A stretch of 64,000 bases of DNA from Bradyrhizobium tropiciagri (GCF_018130545.1 NZ_JAFCKF010000011.1:1-64000); one strand, 5' to 3'. Shown: positions 9,246 to 18,476, numbered from the stretch's first letter. Notes: generated by a model not told the origin, from the sequence alone. Translations and numbers: made by a program.

Positions 9246-10025
9246 ATGTCGAAGCAGAACTATAAATATCTGATCGTCGAGAAGCGGCCGAGCGGTGTCG
9301 CCATCGTCACGATGAACCGGCCGGAGATCCTCAATGCGATCAATTGGGATATGCACAGCGAGCTTGAGCGGGTCTTCGTCGAGCTGGACGAGGACAAGGC
9401 GGTCCGCGCGATCGTTCTGACGGGGGCGGGACGGGGGTTCTGTTCGGGCGGCGATCAGAAAACGCTGGACAAGAGTCCAATCCCGTCGCCGACCCGGGGC
9501 GGACGCCATCTGATCCGGAACATGCTGGAAGTCGAGGCGCCGATCATCGCCGCGGTGAACGGCGTCGCGGTCGGTCTCGGGGCAACTCTCGCCTTGTTCT
9601 GCGACGTCATATTCGCGAGTCCGGCGGCGAGATTTGCCGACACGCATGTTACCGCAGGTGTGGTCGCGGGCGATGGCGGCGCGGTGATGTGGCCGCTGTT
9701 GATGGGACCCGTCCGTGCGAAGCACTACCTGATGACCGGTGACTTCATCTCCGCGGAAAAGGCCGCGTCGATCGGCATGATCAACGAGGTGATTTCGAAC
9801 AGGGACGTCAAGGATGCTGCAATCGAGTACGCAGAGATGCTCGCGAGCGGCCCAAGAGAATCAATCATCTGGACCAAGTATTGCGTGAACAAGATCATCA
9901 AGCAGTACGCGCATCTGCTCCTTGATACCTCGACCGCGCTTGAGACGATCACCTTTGCCGCGCCCGACCGGCGCGATGCCGTGGCCGCCTTCGCTGAAAA
10001 GCGCAAGCGCTTCGCGGAGCGTTGA
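9246..10025 (+). CDS. Enoyl-CoA hydratase/isomerase family protein (second copy)
   Basis: A 259-residue crotonase-fold protein with the CoA-binding oxyanion segment GFCSGGDQKTL near residue 64 and NGVAVGLGATLALFCDVIFAS near residue 105, then FADTHVTAGVVAGDGG. The residue after that block is not the standard catalytic glutamate, which is seen in branches doing dehydration, isomerisation or ring hydrolysis. It differs clearly from the first crotonase at 6336-7103, so it is not a recent duplicate. It follows the monooxygenase by 27 bases and is followed one base later by the acyl-CoA ligase GTG. Confidence 0.87.
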   Translation: MSKQNYKYLIVEKRPSGVAIVTMNRPEILNAINWDMHSELERVFVELDEDKAVRAIVLTGAGRGFCSGGDQKTLDKSPIPSPTRGGRHLIRNMLEVEAPIIAAVNGVAVGLGATLALFCDVIFASPAARFADTHVTAGVVAGDGGAVMWPLLMGPVRAKHYLMTGDFISAEKAASIGMINEVISNRDVKDAAIEYAEMLASGPRESIIWTKYCVNKIIKQYAHLLLDTSTALETITFAAPDRRDAVAAFAEKRKRFAER

Positions 10026-10026
10026 G

Positions 10027-11898
10027 GTGAGCGCCGAGGGTTTTGCGTCGGGCGCCCAACTCGCCGACGTGACCATTCCGCAGCTTCTGAGCCGGCGAAG
10101 GGTGGAGCTTTCTGACGAGATCGCTTTCAGGCAAAAACGTCGCGGTGAGTGGATCGCCACGACCTGGAAGCAGTATTCGGACGAGGTGGCCAAGTTGGCG
10201 GCCACTTTGCAAAAGGCCGGTTTCGAACGCGGCGATCGCGCGGCGATCATGGGGGACGTGTCCCGGGAATGGCTTCTTGCGGATATGGCGATCATTTGTG
10301 CCGGCGGCATCATGGTCGGCGTCTACTTCACCTCGTCGGCGGAGGAGGTCGGCTATTATCTCGGCGACTCCGGAACGTCGTTCATGTTCGTCGGGAGTGA
10401 ACTTCAGCTCGGTACCGTCCTTGCATCGGGCCATGCTGATAAGCTGAAAAAAATCATCGTGCTCGATCCCGCGTGGAAGAAGACAGGCGGGCCGGCGAAC
10501 GTCGTCTCTCTTCATGATTTCTGGAGCGAAACATCGGTTGACGCCGACATCTTTCTGCAGGAGCAGGTCGCGAAAGCAAAGGCGAGCGACCTGACCAGCA
10601 TCGGGTACACGTCCGGAACGACGGGATTTCCGAAGGGAGCGATGCTGACCCATCTGTCGCTGCTCGCCGGCGCGCACAGCGTAACCCTGTTCACGTCGAA
10701 GTTGCGCTCCGATGTCCACCGTGTCGTCGTGCATCTGCCGATGTCACACACGGTGGCACGCGCTCAGGCAACGACACTGCCTCTGCTCATCCGCCTGGTG
10801 CCGTATTTCGGCGAGAACAGCGCGGAGTTCGCTCGAACGGTCAAGGAAGTGAAGCCGACCTACTTTATGGCTCCGCCGCGGTTCTTCCAGCGATATGCCA
10901 CCCAGATCCTCAGCAAGGTTCACGCCGGGTCCGAGAAGCAGAAGCAGGACTATCAGCTCGCGATGACCATCGCCCGCAAGGCCCTTGATGATCGTCAGGC
11001 CGGTGGCGTGCCGGACCCGTTCATTTCCGGCCTCTTTGCCGTGTGCCAGCAACGGGTCTTCCGTCCGCTGCTTGGTGAGGTCGGGTTCGAGGAACTCACG
11101 GTTACATACACCTCATCTGCGGCGATGCCTCCCGAGTTGATGTCGCTGTGGCAGCTATGGGGATTGCAGCTGAAGGAATGTTACGGGCAGACGGAGCTGG
11201 TCGGCGCCAATCTGGTGCAGATGGCGGAATGGCCGGAAGCCGGCACCGTGGGCATACCCCTGCGGGATCCGGCTTGGGAGACGGCTGTTCTGGAAGACGG
11301 GGAAATGATTGTCAGGGGACCCGGACTCTTTGTCGGTTACTGGAATAAGCCGGAAGAGACCAAATCCGCTCTACGCGATAGCTGGCTCTACACCGGAGAC
11401 ATCGTGGATGTCGATTCGACGGGCCTCTTCAGGCTGGTCGATCGAAAAAAGGAGATCATCAACACTTCCAATGGAAAATCCATCAGCCCGACGCAGATCG
11501 AGAACGAGCTCAGGCGCAGCCCGTTTATCTCTGAGGCGGCTGTGCTTGGAGAAGGAAAGAAGTACCTCACCGCGCTGATCGAGGTGAACGCGACCGCGAC
11601 GATGGATTGGGCCAGATCGCACGGTCTTCGCATCGACCGGTACTCGGAACTGGCGAACTCCGAAATCGTGGTGCGGATGATCGAAGCAGAGATCGGCAAG
11701 GCGAATGGCAGGCTCGCCAGGGCGGAGCAGATCAAGGCGTTTCGGATATTGCCGGAAGAGCTTTCTCCCGAGAACGGCATGATGACGCCGACTCGAAAGA
11801 AGCGTCGGAAGCAGATCATGGAGAGGTATCGATCGCTGATCGATACGCTTTATGACGAGAGCGAAGACAACCTCGTCAAGGCGGAAGTCAAACCGTGA
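10027..11898 (+). CDS. AMP-dependent acyl-CoA synthetase/ligase (long-chain FadD15-like form)
   Basis: A 623-residue adenylate-forming enzyme. The P-loop motif GYTSGTTGFPKGAM lies near residue 195, the ATP-binding CYGQTE in the second half, and the hinge block YTGDIVDVDSTGLFRLVDRKKEIINT near residue 455, followed by SNGKSISPTQIENELR. The layout matches AMP-forming ligases of the large fatty-acid type. It activates a carboxylic acid to its CoA thioester. The start is GTG 10027, one base after the preceding stop and preceded by a purine-rich TTGAG, which fits an operon. This enzyme probably commits the imported acid to the pathway encoded here. Confidence 0.88.
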   Translation: MSAEGFASGAQLADVTIPQLLSRRRVELSDEIAFRQKRRGEWIATTWKQYSDEVAKLAATLQKAGFERGDRAAIMGDVSREWLLADMAIICAGGIMVGVYFTSSAEEVGYYLGDSGTSFMFVGSELQLGTVLASGHADKLKKIIVLDPAWKKTGGPANVVSLHDFWSETSVDADIFLQEQVAKAKASDLTSIGYTSGTTGFPKGAMLTHLSLLAGAHSVTLFTSKLRSDVHRVVVHLPMSHTVARAQATTLPLLIRLVPYFGENSAEFARTVKEVKPTYFMAPPRFFQRYATQILSKVHAGSEKQKQDYQLAMTIARKALDDRQAGGVPDPFISGLFAVCQQRVFRPLLGEVGFEELTVTYTSSAAMPPELMSLWQLWGLQLKECYGQTELVGANLVQMAEWPEAGTVGIPLRDPAWETAVLEDGEMIVRGPGLFVGYWNKPEETKSALRDSWLYTGDIVDVDSTGLFRLVDRKKEIINTSNGKSISPTQIENELRRSPFISEAAVLGEGKKYLTALIEVNATATMDWARSHGLRIDRYSELANSEIVVRMIEAEIGKANGRLARAEQIKAFRILPEELSPENGMMTPTRKKRRKQIMERYRSLIDTLYDESEDNLVKAEVKP

Positions 11899-12037
11899 GC
11901 CAACCTACGCAGTCGGCGCATCTCGTGAAGCGCCGAGCGCGAGTGCTTGTCCTGGCGCGATAGCGCCTCACTGTTCGTTGAGCCCGCCTGTCAGACCGCA
12001 TCGATATTCCTGCAGCCAACCAAAAGGGGGAGTTTAC

Positions 12038-13270
12038 ATGAGAAAGCACAGCGAAAGCGGTTTGACCCGCCGGTCCTTGATCGGTAGCGGAATTGGCGCC
12101 GCAGTCGGGCTCGCATCGTGGCAGTCAAGAGCGGCCACCCCAGCCAAGGTCCGCGTCGGCGCAATCAATCCGAGCAGTGGCGTCCTGGCGTTTCCGGGGC
12201 AGGCTTGCGTACGCGGCATCGATGTCGGTGCGAAGTTCGCAAAGGAGAAGTTCGGTATAGAGCTGGAAATCATCCATGCGGACACGCAAAGCCGGCCGGA
12301 AAACGGACGGATTGCCGCCGAGAACCTGATCAGGCAGGGGTGCACGGTACTTATCGGCGCGTGGGATTCCGGAGCAACCATCTCCGCGCTTCAGGCCGCA
12401 GAGGCCGCAAAAGTGCCTATGGTCGTTCACATCGCGAGCGCGACCCAGGTGACCTCTCAAGGATTCACCGAGGTGTTCAGGTATTACCCGACGTCCCTGA
12501 CAATCGTCAGGAAGTCGCTCATGGAGCTGAAGTCACTCCTGTCTTCGATCAAGGACGCTCCAACAAGCGCCGCCGTCATGCACCTCAACAATACGATGGG
12601 ACAGTCGACCGCGGCGAGCATCGATCAGGCCTGGAAGGAGGTCGAAGTGCCTCTCAGGATTGCCGAGTATATTCCATACGATGAAAGAGCCAAGGATCTC
12701 TCGGTCGAGGTTGCAAAAGCCAAAGCGTCAGGCGCGGACGCGTTGGTCTCCGTGACCCGTGTCAACGATGCCATCATGATCATTCGGGAATGCACCAAGC
12801 AGGGGTGGAATCCCAAAATGATCTTCTCACCCAACTCGAATGGCGCGCAGGACAAGGCGTACTATGACGCGTTGGGCAAATACGGCGATGGCGCGATACT
12901 CTCGACCCTGTGGTACAATCCGAAAGCGCCTGACGCCGCGGCGATCTTGAAGCGATTTGCGTCCGATTATCCAAATGACTGGGTCGACGGGAATTCAGGG
13001 TGTGCCTTCGAAGCTGTTCAGATTGTTGCGGACGCCGTAAGCCGCGCCGGTTCTTCCGAGTCCGCTGCGATCCACACCGCGCTAAAAGCAACGGACATGA
13101 CGCCTATCCTGATGTCCAGCGGCAAGATCAAGTTCGACGCCAATGGCCAGAATATGGGCAGCGACGTGACTATCCTTCAAGCGCAGAACGGGAAGCCTCG
13201 CGTGGTGGCGCCGCAGTCGGTCGCCGAAGCTGCGCTCCAATACCCTCTCGTCGCATTCAACTCGCGATAG
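12038..13270 (+). CDS. ABC transporter substrate-binding protein (branched-chain type), Tat-exported
   Basis: This 410-residue periplasmic binding protein starts with a twin-arginine signal (LTRRSLIGSGIGAAVG) and an AAT cleavage region near residue 33. The mature part begins KVRVGAINPSSGVLAF, then GCTVLIGAWDSGATIS and PMVVHIASATQV, as in Leu/Ile/Val-type binding proteins. A strong ribosome site (AAAAGGGGG) precedes ATG 12038. It is separated from livHMGF by the enzyme genes but is the only binding protein here, so it very likely delivers cargo to that permease. Downstream is a strong hairpin shared with the convergent AraC gene. Confidence 0.88.
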   Translation: MRKHSESGLTRRSLIGSGIGAAVGLASWQSRAATPAKVRVGAINPSSGVLAFPGQACVRGIDVGAKFAKEKFGIELEIIHADTQSRPENGRIAAENLIRQGCTVLIGAWDSGATISALQAAEAAKVPMVVHIASATQVTSQGFTEVFRYYPTSLTIVRKSLMELKSLLSSIKDAPTSAAVMHLNNTMGQSTAASIDQAWKEVEVPLRIAEYIPYDERAKDLSVEVAKAKASGADALVSVTRVNDAIMIIRECTKQGWNPKMIFSPNSNGAQDKAYYDALGKYGDGAILSTLWYNPKAPDAAAILKRFASDYPNDWVDGNSGCAFEAVQIVADAVSRAGSSESAAIHTALKATDMTPILMSSGKIKFDANGQNMGSDVTILQAQNGKPRVVAPQSVAEAALQYPLVAFNSR

Positions 13271-13278
13271 GAGACGCC

Positions 13279-13322
13279 GGGAGCCCTGGGCCCCAGCGGG
13301 CGATGTTGGGGCCAGGGCTCCC
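13279..13322. terminator. Long GC-rich hairpin between convergent genes
   Basis: The left arm (13279-13295, GGGAGCCCTGGGCCCCA) and right arm (13307-13322) are complementary with one bulged base, enclosing an 11-base loop. It lies between the binding-protein stop (13270) and the convergent AraC stop (13335), so it probably ends transcription from both sides, although no clear T-run follows. Confidence 0.65.
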
Positions 13323-13334
13323 GGGTGCAGTTCT

Positions 13335-14198
13335 TCAAGCCAAGGGCTCACGGCCGACGAAGCTGGATCGCTCGGCAAGGAAGCGGCGCGGGCTCTTGCC
13401 CATTGCCTTCTTGAACATGGTTATGAAGGCGCTGGGGGTTTCATAGCCCAGATCGAGCGAGACGGCCTGAACGGAAGATCCCGCAGACAGCCTCTGCAGC
13501 GCGACGAGGATGTGAAGGCGCTGTCGCCAGCGTCCGAACGTCATCCCGGTTTCCTTCAAGACCAGGCGGGCGAAGGTCCGGACACTCATCGCATATCTGG
13601 TTGCCAATTCGTCGATCGTGCTGCGATCGCCGGGGTCATTGAGCAGCGATGCCGCGAGATGCTGAAGCCGGCTGTCGGTGGAGATAGGCAAGTACATCTG
13701 TTCGGTGGACATCTGCACCAATTCGTCGAGCAGCACGCGTCCGAGCCGGCTGGTCGGCCCCTCGACCGGATACAACGGAGGAAAAACGGAGAGCCGATGT
13801 ATCAGTTCACGGACGAGCGATGATATCGTGAATGTGCAGCATGTGCTCGGAAGCGTACTCGCCTGCGGATCGATGAAGACGACGTAGACCTTTCCATTGT
13901 CCGAGACGCAATTGCTGTGCATGACGCCGGCCGGTATCCACACGGCACCCTGCGGCGGAACGATCCATAGTCCGCCGGGGGCACGACACATCACCGATCC
14001 ATGTGAAGCGACAACGAGTTGCCCTTTCTTGTGTGAGTGGAGCGGAAGCTCGTCGTTGTCTTCACCGGTTTCGATGCAGAATGAGGTGATCGGCCGATCG
14101 AACTGATCCGGATCAATCGGATCGTAGTTGATCCGAAGTTCGGGCAAATTCATTCTGGCAAAACCAGGATCCATTTCGGACGTGGATAATATGCTCAT
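13335..14198 (-). CDS. AraC-family transcriptional regulator with N-terminal cupin domain
   Basis: A 287-residue regulator. The N-terminal half is a cupin-like sensor (LPLHSHKKGQLVVASHG, VPPQGAVWIPAGVMH). The C-terminal 100 residues form two helix-turn-helices: IDELATRYAMSVRTFARLVLKE and VQAVSLDLGYETPSAFITMFKKAMGKSPRRF, the latter being the typical AraC signature. The ligand may be a carboxylate bound by the cupin, as in other AraC_binding proteins. It is convergent with the transporter/ligase operon and is its most likely regulator, but no operator could be assigned. Confidence 0.88.
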   Translation of the reverse strand: MSILSTSEMDPGFARMNLPELRINYDPIDPDQFDRPITSFCIETGEDNDELPLHSHKKGQLVVASHGSVMCRAPGGLWIVPPQGAVWIPAGVMHSNCVSDNGKVYVVFIDPQASTLPSTCCTFTISSLVRELIHRLSVFPPLYPVEGPTSRLGRVLLDELVQMSTEQMYLPISTDSRLQHLAASLLNDPGDRSTIDELATRYAMSVRTFARLVLKETGMTFGRWRQRLHILVALQRLSAGSSVQAVSLDLGYETPSAFITMFKKAMGKSPRRFLAERSSFVGREPLA

Positions 14199-15289
14199 CG
14201 AATTCGCTCGTTATTGGCTACGGCTCCCGCAATTCAGGAGGCGGAGATAAGGGGCGCGCCTGGAGTCCGGGTGACGATAGCGCTCCGGGAAATGATCGTC
14301 ACCGGAAAGTAGCGCGAGGAAGCAAGAATCTGATCCTGCGGGTTAGCCTCGTTCCTTCTTGGATGGTGATTGTCACGGCCGCTCATCGCCTGGCTCCGCG
14401 ATGGGGAAAACAGCCGGAAGGCTCAACGCAGGAAGCTGCTGCGGCAAGACACGTCTCAGGGTGCCAGACCGCGCACCGCCCCGACGGTAGAAAATGCCGC
14501 GTTCCCGCGTCAATCGGCTCCGCCGATCGCGCTTTCTTGGTTGTCCGCAAGGGTTTTCGCCAGAAAATGCCGCGACTGCCGATGCTACCAAGGAATATCT
14601 CGCAGAAAGCCGGCACGGGCGTGTTGCCGATTGGAAGGCGAGAGCCAGGCCGCGCAGGCTGTGACATCGAAAGACGGAAGACCGCGCCGTACGATCATTC
14701 GGGAGCAATTGAATATGGCGGAAGAAGATCGAACCGCCTTCAGCATATCCTTGAGCGCTCAGGAGCTGGAGTTCGCGGTAGCATGCCGTGACTTTGTTCT
14801 GCAGAAGAAACCCGAGCTCAGATCGTCCATCGTTGTAGTGGACAATATGCTTTCGATCGCCGACCAGCCACATGTCCGGCGGGCATTTATGGAATTAGGC
14901 CTGGCTAGATTGGTCCGCGTTCTGCGGCTCGCGATCGTGGGTAAAGCGATTGCGATCAGGAGAGCCCCCAGATTGCTGTTCGATCTCGCGCGCTTCAGGA
15001 CAAAAATCGTCCGGGCCCTGCGCAGGCGTGCGGGATATCCGCTCGGGGAACGGCGCCGATCGATCGTGCGATGAAGCCGGCATTTGGTAGATGACCGGTG
15101 ATGGGCTCCGTCTATTGTTGTGATCGGGTCGTCATCGGCTATCGACCAGCTGGACTCCGGTCCATGCAGCATGGCGCGTGCCGATATGGCTCATCCCGGC
15201 CTTGTCACGTAAAAATGCCGGAAACCAGTGCAGTTCCGTCTTCTTCAGCACAAAATGCCGGGCGGCATACCGGATAGTTCTCTCGCTGA
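14199..15289. other. Gene-poor region with scattered short repeats
   Basis: About 1.1 kb with no confidently supported gene. One open frame could encode a protein from ATG 14715 (after GGGAG) to 15074, but its arginine-rich, low-complexity end and lack of recognisable motifs argue against a confident call. The 9-mer AAAATGCCG occurs four times on the plus strand (14491, 14564, 15212, 15252), which may be the trace of a decayed insertion element. Confidence 0.45.
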
Positions 15290-15400
15290 GATCGTTCGTT
15301 GGGCTGTCTTCGATCGAGATCCGCGTTCGGCGTTTGCGAAGGATCCACGTCCTTCGCTTCCTCCCTGGACTTGGCCCGGCTCGTGCCGGGCCATTTTTTT
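15290..15400 (+). ncRNA. Candidate small RNA with two hairpins and a Rho-independent terminator
   Basis: Two hairpins stand in tandem: GCGAAGGA (15336-15343) pairs perfectly with TCCTTCGC (15350-15357) around a six-base loop, and GGCCCGGC (15373-15380) pairs with GCCGGGCC (15385-15392) around TCGT, followed by ATTTTTTT to 15400. Between them lies a single-stranded CTTCCTCCCTGG, complementary to Shine-Dalgarno sequences. This layout (hairpin, anti-SD linker, U-tailed terminator) is that of trans-acting small RNAs in Rhizobiales such as the AbcR/alpha-r families; I cannot assign a family. No protein gene upstream on the plus strand would need this terminator. The 5' end is a guess. Confidence 0.5.
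15373..15400 (+). terminator. Rho-independent terminator
   Basis: A perfect 8-base-pair GC stem with a four-base loop (TCGT) is followed directly by ATTTTTTT on the plus strand. On the minus strand there is no T-run, so it does not serve the convergent MarR gene equally well. Confidence 0.8.
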
Positions 15401-15462
15401 GCCCGGCGGCGGCTGAAGCGTTTTCGGGATCAGCCTGTCGGCTTGGCTCAACGCTGTGGGGC

Positions 15463-15930
15463 TCAGCGGCGTATGATTTTCTTGAGGATCTCGGTCAGGG
15501 TCCGAAATTCTTCCCTCGTCAAGGAGGCAAATGTCTCGCCGGAAATCTCAGCAATAGTCTCGATCGCAGCGTCCGCCGTCCGCCTCCCTTTGTCCGTTAG
15601 TTCGATCTGCCGTCGTCGTGGATCCAAAGGATCCTTGGAGCTCTTGATCAGCCCGCGCGATTTGAGGCGATTGATGACGCCAGTGATGGTCGCGGAATCA
15701 TAGTGGATCAGTCTTCCCAGGTGATTTTGAGAACATGATCCGACTTCCCTCAGTTTTGCCAGCGTCGAGAATTGGGGTGGGGTCAGTTCTTCGATCATTT
15801 TCGCGACAAAGATCGATGTGTGGGTACGGAGCGCGACGCGCAACAGGAATCCTGGTGCATCGTCCAACCTGTAAGACTGTGCGGCCTCTTTCGGCTTCTC
15901 CGTCGGAGCCGTCTTGGTTTTCGGTTGCAC
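15463..15930 (-). CDS. MarR-family transcriptional regulator (probable NicR role)
   Basis: A 155-residue MarR protein. The winged-helix core contains LTPPQFSTLAKLREVGSCSQ, a recognition helix around HYDSATITGVINRLKSRGLI, and the wing KDPLDPRRRQIELTDKG, all typical. It is divergent from the molybdenum hydroxylase operon. In pseudomonads the MarR protein NicR represses the nicotinate operon and responds to 6-hydroxynicotinate, so the same role is likely here by position. A near-perfect palindrome at 16089-16121 in the shared intergenic region is a good candidate for its operator. Confidence 0.85.
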   Translation of the reverse strand: MQPKTKTAPTEKPKEAAQSYRLDDAPGFLLRVALRTHTSIFVAKMIEELTPPQFSTLAKLREVGSCSQNHLGRLIHYDSATITGVINRLKSRGLIKSSKDPLDPRRRQIELTDKGRRTADAAIETIAEISGETFASLTREEFRTLTEILKKIIRR

Positions 15931-16088
15931 GATTGTCGTCCTCTTGCGGCACCTGGCCGTGGCTCGGCTTGAACAAAGCTGGATGGCTCGGCCTCGGAAG
16001 TCCCGAGTTGATCATTTGTGTACATTCGTTGCCCCCAAGAATCCATGCCGTCTGACCGCGAGCGTGATCCGTCCGGTGAATGATTATT

Positions 16089-16121
16089 ACTTGTATGCGA
16101 GCATAGCGCTTGCATACGAGT
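16089..16121. promoter_or_regulatory. Palindromic candidate operator for the MarR regulator
   Basis: The arms ACTTGTATGCGAGC (16089-16102) and GCTTGCATACGAGT (16108-16121) are inverted repeats matching at 12 of 14 positions with a five-base spacer. A GTATGC/GCATAC palindrome upstream of a catabolic operon and divergent from its marR gene is the usual MarR operator setting. Confidence 0.6.
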
Positions 16122-16213
16122 GGTAAATCGGGTAGGCGTTGAGAATTGCCGCCTGGGAGGAGCCGCGCAGGCTTTCTGACCATAGGCGGCGACCTCGCAC
16201 CCCGGATCCGAAG

Positions 16214-18472
16214 ATGTCGGTGACTGACAGCATGAGTGCCGTACGACCCGACCTCATCGAGAAGGTTACGGGGCGGGCAGAATACGTTACCGACCTCGTG
16301 ATCCCAGGGATGCTGCACGGCTTTGTGGTTCGTTCGCCGGCTACTCACGCGCGCATCTCGTCGATTGACGCGAGCGTCGCCAGGTCCGTACGCGGCGTCG
16401 TCGACGTGCTCATCGGAGCGGATGTCGTCCCGTTCGGTTGCTGGGGTGTCGTGCTCAAGGACCGGCCGATCATGGCAATCGACCGAGTCCGGTATGTGGG
16501 CGAGCCGGTCGCCGTGGTGATCGCTGAGACCATCGAGATCGCCGAAGCCGCCGCGGAGCTTGTCGAGATCGCGTACGACGAACTCCCTCATGCAACGACC
16601 ATCCGTGAGGCGATGATGGCGGATGCACCGCTCATCCATGAGCATCACGAAAACCTCGAAGACTTCTACTTCAAGGGCGGCGCCCGGCCGACACCGGGCA
16701 GCAACATCTTCCACACTTACAGGAACAACGTTGGAGATGTTGACGCCGCGGAGGCGGTCGCGGCGTACGTTCACGAAGATCACTTCACGTTTCCGGCGAT
16801 CTCGCATTTCGCGATGGAGCCGCATGCGGTCATCGCCGACTTCCAGGGAGACACCCTGACGGTCTGGGCAGGTGCGCAGACGCCGACCGCGGTTCAGAAG
16901 GTCCTGTCCAGGCTGTTTGGCCTGGCGCTGGCCAAGGTCCGCGTGATCGTCCCGTTTGTTGGCGGCGGATTCGGCGGCAAGGCATCCGTCAAGATCGAAC
17001 CGTTGGTCGCCGCCGCGTCCTGGAAGGTGCGGCGCCCGGTTCGGGTAGCCCAATCCATGGCCGAATCGATGCTCACCTGCCGAAGGCTCGGCGCTGACAT
17101 CACGGTTCGAACCGCGGTCGACGCCAATGGACGGATCCTCGCGAAGAGCGCCAGGCTTCTGCTCGACGGCGGAGCGTATTCAGATACGGGCTCAGCAGTC
17201 GCCACGAAATCGGCGAATCGCATCATGGGGCCATACGTGGTGCCGAACATGCGGCTCGAAGCATGTGCGGTTTACACGAACACCGTCCCTGGCGCGGCAT
17301 TTCGCTCAATCGGTGGCCCGCAGGCGGTTTGGGCCAAGGAATCGCACATGGACAATGTCGCGGCGGCAATCGGCATGGACCCGATCGAGTTCCGCATGCT
17401 GAACTTGGCCTCCCGTGGCGAGCGCATCCGCCCCGACCTGCGCGCGCTCGACATGGACATGAGCGAGTTGATCGGCCGGGTCAGGCGGTCGTTCGCGCCG
17501 GACGCGCAACCCTCCAACCGCAAGGCGCATGGATTGGCGGTTGCCGCAACCGATCCGGCGAATACGCCGATCAGCAACGCGATCGTGCGTCTCAAGATCG
17601 ATGGGTCGATTCTCGTCTCGGTCTCCAGCATCGAGGTTGGTCAGGGTGCGCACGCGACGATGGCCCAAATCGCGGCGCAGACATTGAAGCAGAAAGTGTC
17701 TGCGGTCACCGTCCTGCGCTCGGATACAGCGGTCGCTCCTTACGACTGGGGTACCGGTGCGAGCCGCTCGACCGTCGTCGTCGGCCTCTCTGTCGAGAGC
17801 GCCGCTCTCGACGCAGCCGATCAGATTCTCGATCTGGTTGCCGAGGTCTGGGAGCTTCCCCGCGACGGCCTGTCACTGGTCGAGGGAGGCGTCTCGACCG
17901 GTCCAGACGTTCTCACTTTCCATCAGATATTTCACCGCAGCCTGGGTGTCGATTCGGGAGAAGTCGTCGGCCGTGGCGCCATCACGCCGCGTTCGAAGAA
18001 AGGCTCCCTGGCGGAGTCACCTTTGTTCTGGGAGACATCCGCAGCTCTCGCAGAGATCGTGGTCGATGAGGAAACCGGCGAGATCCGTGTGCCTCGGTAC
18101 GCCAGCGCCGCCGACGTCGGCCGTGTGATCAATCGCGTCGCCGCGGAAGGTCAGGATGAGGGCGCTGCTGTCATGGGGCTCGGTCACGCGCTTCACGAGG
18201 CGCTCGAGTTCGAGGACGGGCAACCCGTCAACGCGACGCCGATCGATTATTCGATACCACGGATCACCGACGTGCCGCCCTCCTTCGACACGATACTTGT
18301 CGAAAACGGCGACGGCCCCGGGCCTGGCGGCGCCAAAGGAATGGGCGAGGGAGCAATCCTTCCGGTCGCACCGGCGATCGCCAACGCGCTATTTGCCGCC
18401 TACGGCATCCGGTTAACCGATCTGCCAATGACACCCGAAAAAGTGTGGCGCGCACTCCAGAAGAGGAACTGA
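16214..18472 (+). CDS. Molybdenum hydroxylase large subunit (xanthine dehydrogenase family; probable nicotinate hydroxylase)
   Basis: A 752-residue molybdopterin-binding subunit. It begins with RPDLIEKVTGRAEYVTDL, the aldehyde oxidase a/b hammerhead domain, and continues with the cofactor motifs VGGGFGGKASVK, GAAFRSIGGPQ, EVGQGAHATMAQ and, near the C terminus, KGMGEGAILP, whose glutamate is the catalytic base of the family. With the FAD and 2Fe-2S subunits it forms a three-subunit hydroxylase inserting water-derived oxygen into an N-heterocycle. The downstream genes make nicotinate the best guess. It differs from the Pseudomonas NicAB type, in which NicB carries cytochrome c domains. ATG 16214 is chosen; an in-frame ATG at 16232 is also possible. 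Confidence 0.85.
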   Translation: MSVTDSMSAVRPDLIEKVTGRAEYVTDLVIPGMLHGFVVRSPATHARISSIDASVARSVRGVVDVLIGADVVPFGCWGVVLKDRPIMAIDRVRYVGEPVAVVIAETIEIAEAAAELVEIAYDELPHATTIREAMMADAPLIHEHHENLEDFYFKGGARPTPGSNIFHTYRNNVGDVDAAEAVAAYVHEDHFTFPAISHFAMEPHAVIADFQGDTLTVWAGAQTPTAVQKVLSRLFGLALAKVRVIVPFVGGGFGGKASVKIEPLVAAASWKVRRPVRVAQSMAESMLTCRRLGADITVRTAVDANGRILAKSARLLLDGGAYSDTGSAVATKSANRIMGPYVVPNMRLEACAVYTNTVPGAAFRSIGGPQAVWAKESHMDNVAAAIGMDPIEFRMLNLASRGERIRPDLRALDMDMSELIGRVRRSFAPDAQPSNRKAHGLAVAATDPANTPISNAIVRLKIDGSILVSVSSIEVGQGAHATMAQIAAQTLKQKVSAVTVLRSDTAVAPYDWGTGASRSTVVVGLSVESAALDAADQILDLVAEVWELPRDGLSLVEGGVSTGPDVLTFHQIFHRSLGVDSGEVVGRGAITPRSKKGSLAESPLFWETSAALAEIVVDEETGEIRVPRYASAADVGRVINRVAAEGQDEGAAVMGLGHALHEALEFEDGQPVNATPIDYSIPRITDVPPSFDTILVENGDGPGPGGAKGMGEGAILPVAPAIANALFAAYGIRLTDLPMTPEKVWRALQKRN

Positions 18473-18476
18473 ATTC

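Noticed and set aside
14370-15074. Open frame of 234 codons, with a better-looking start at 14715
   Set aside because: Composition is Arg-rich and repetitive at both ends, no family features, and it overlaps equally long frames on the other strand.
14790-15400. Plus-strand frames overlapping the candidate small RNA
   Set aside because: Hairpins and terminator argue for RNA rather than protein; the frames have no start signals.
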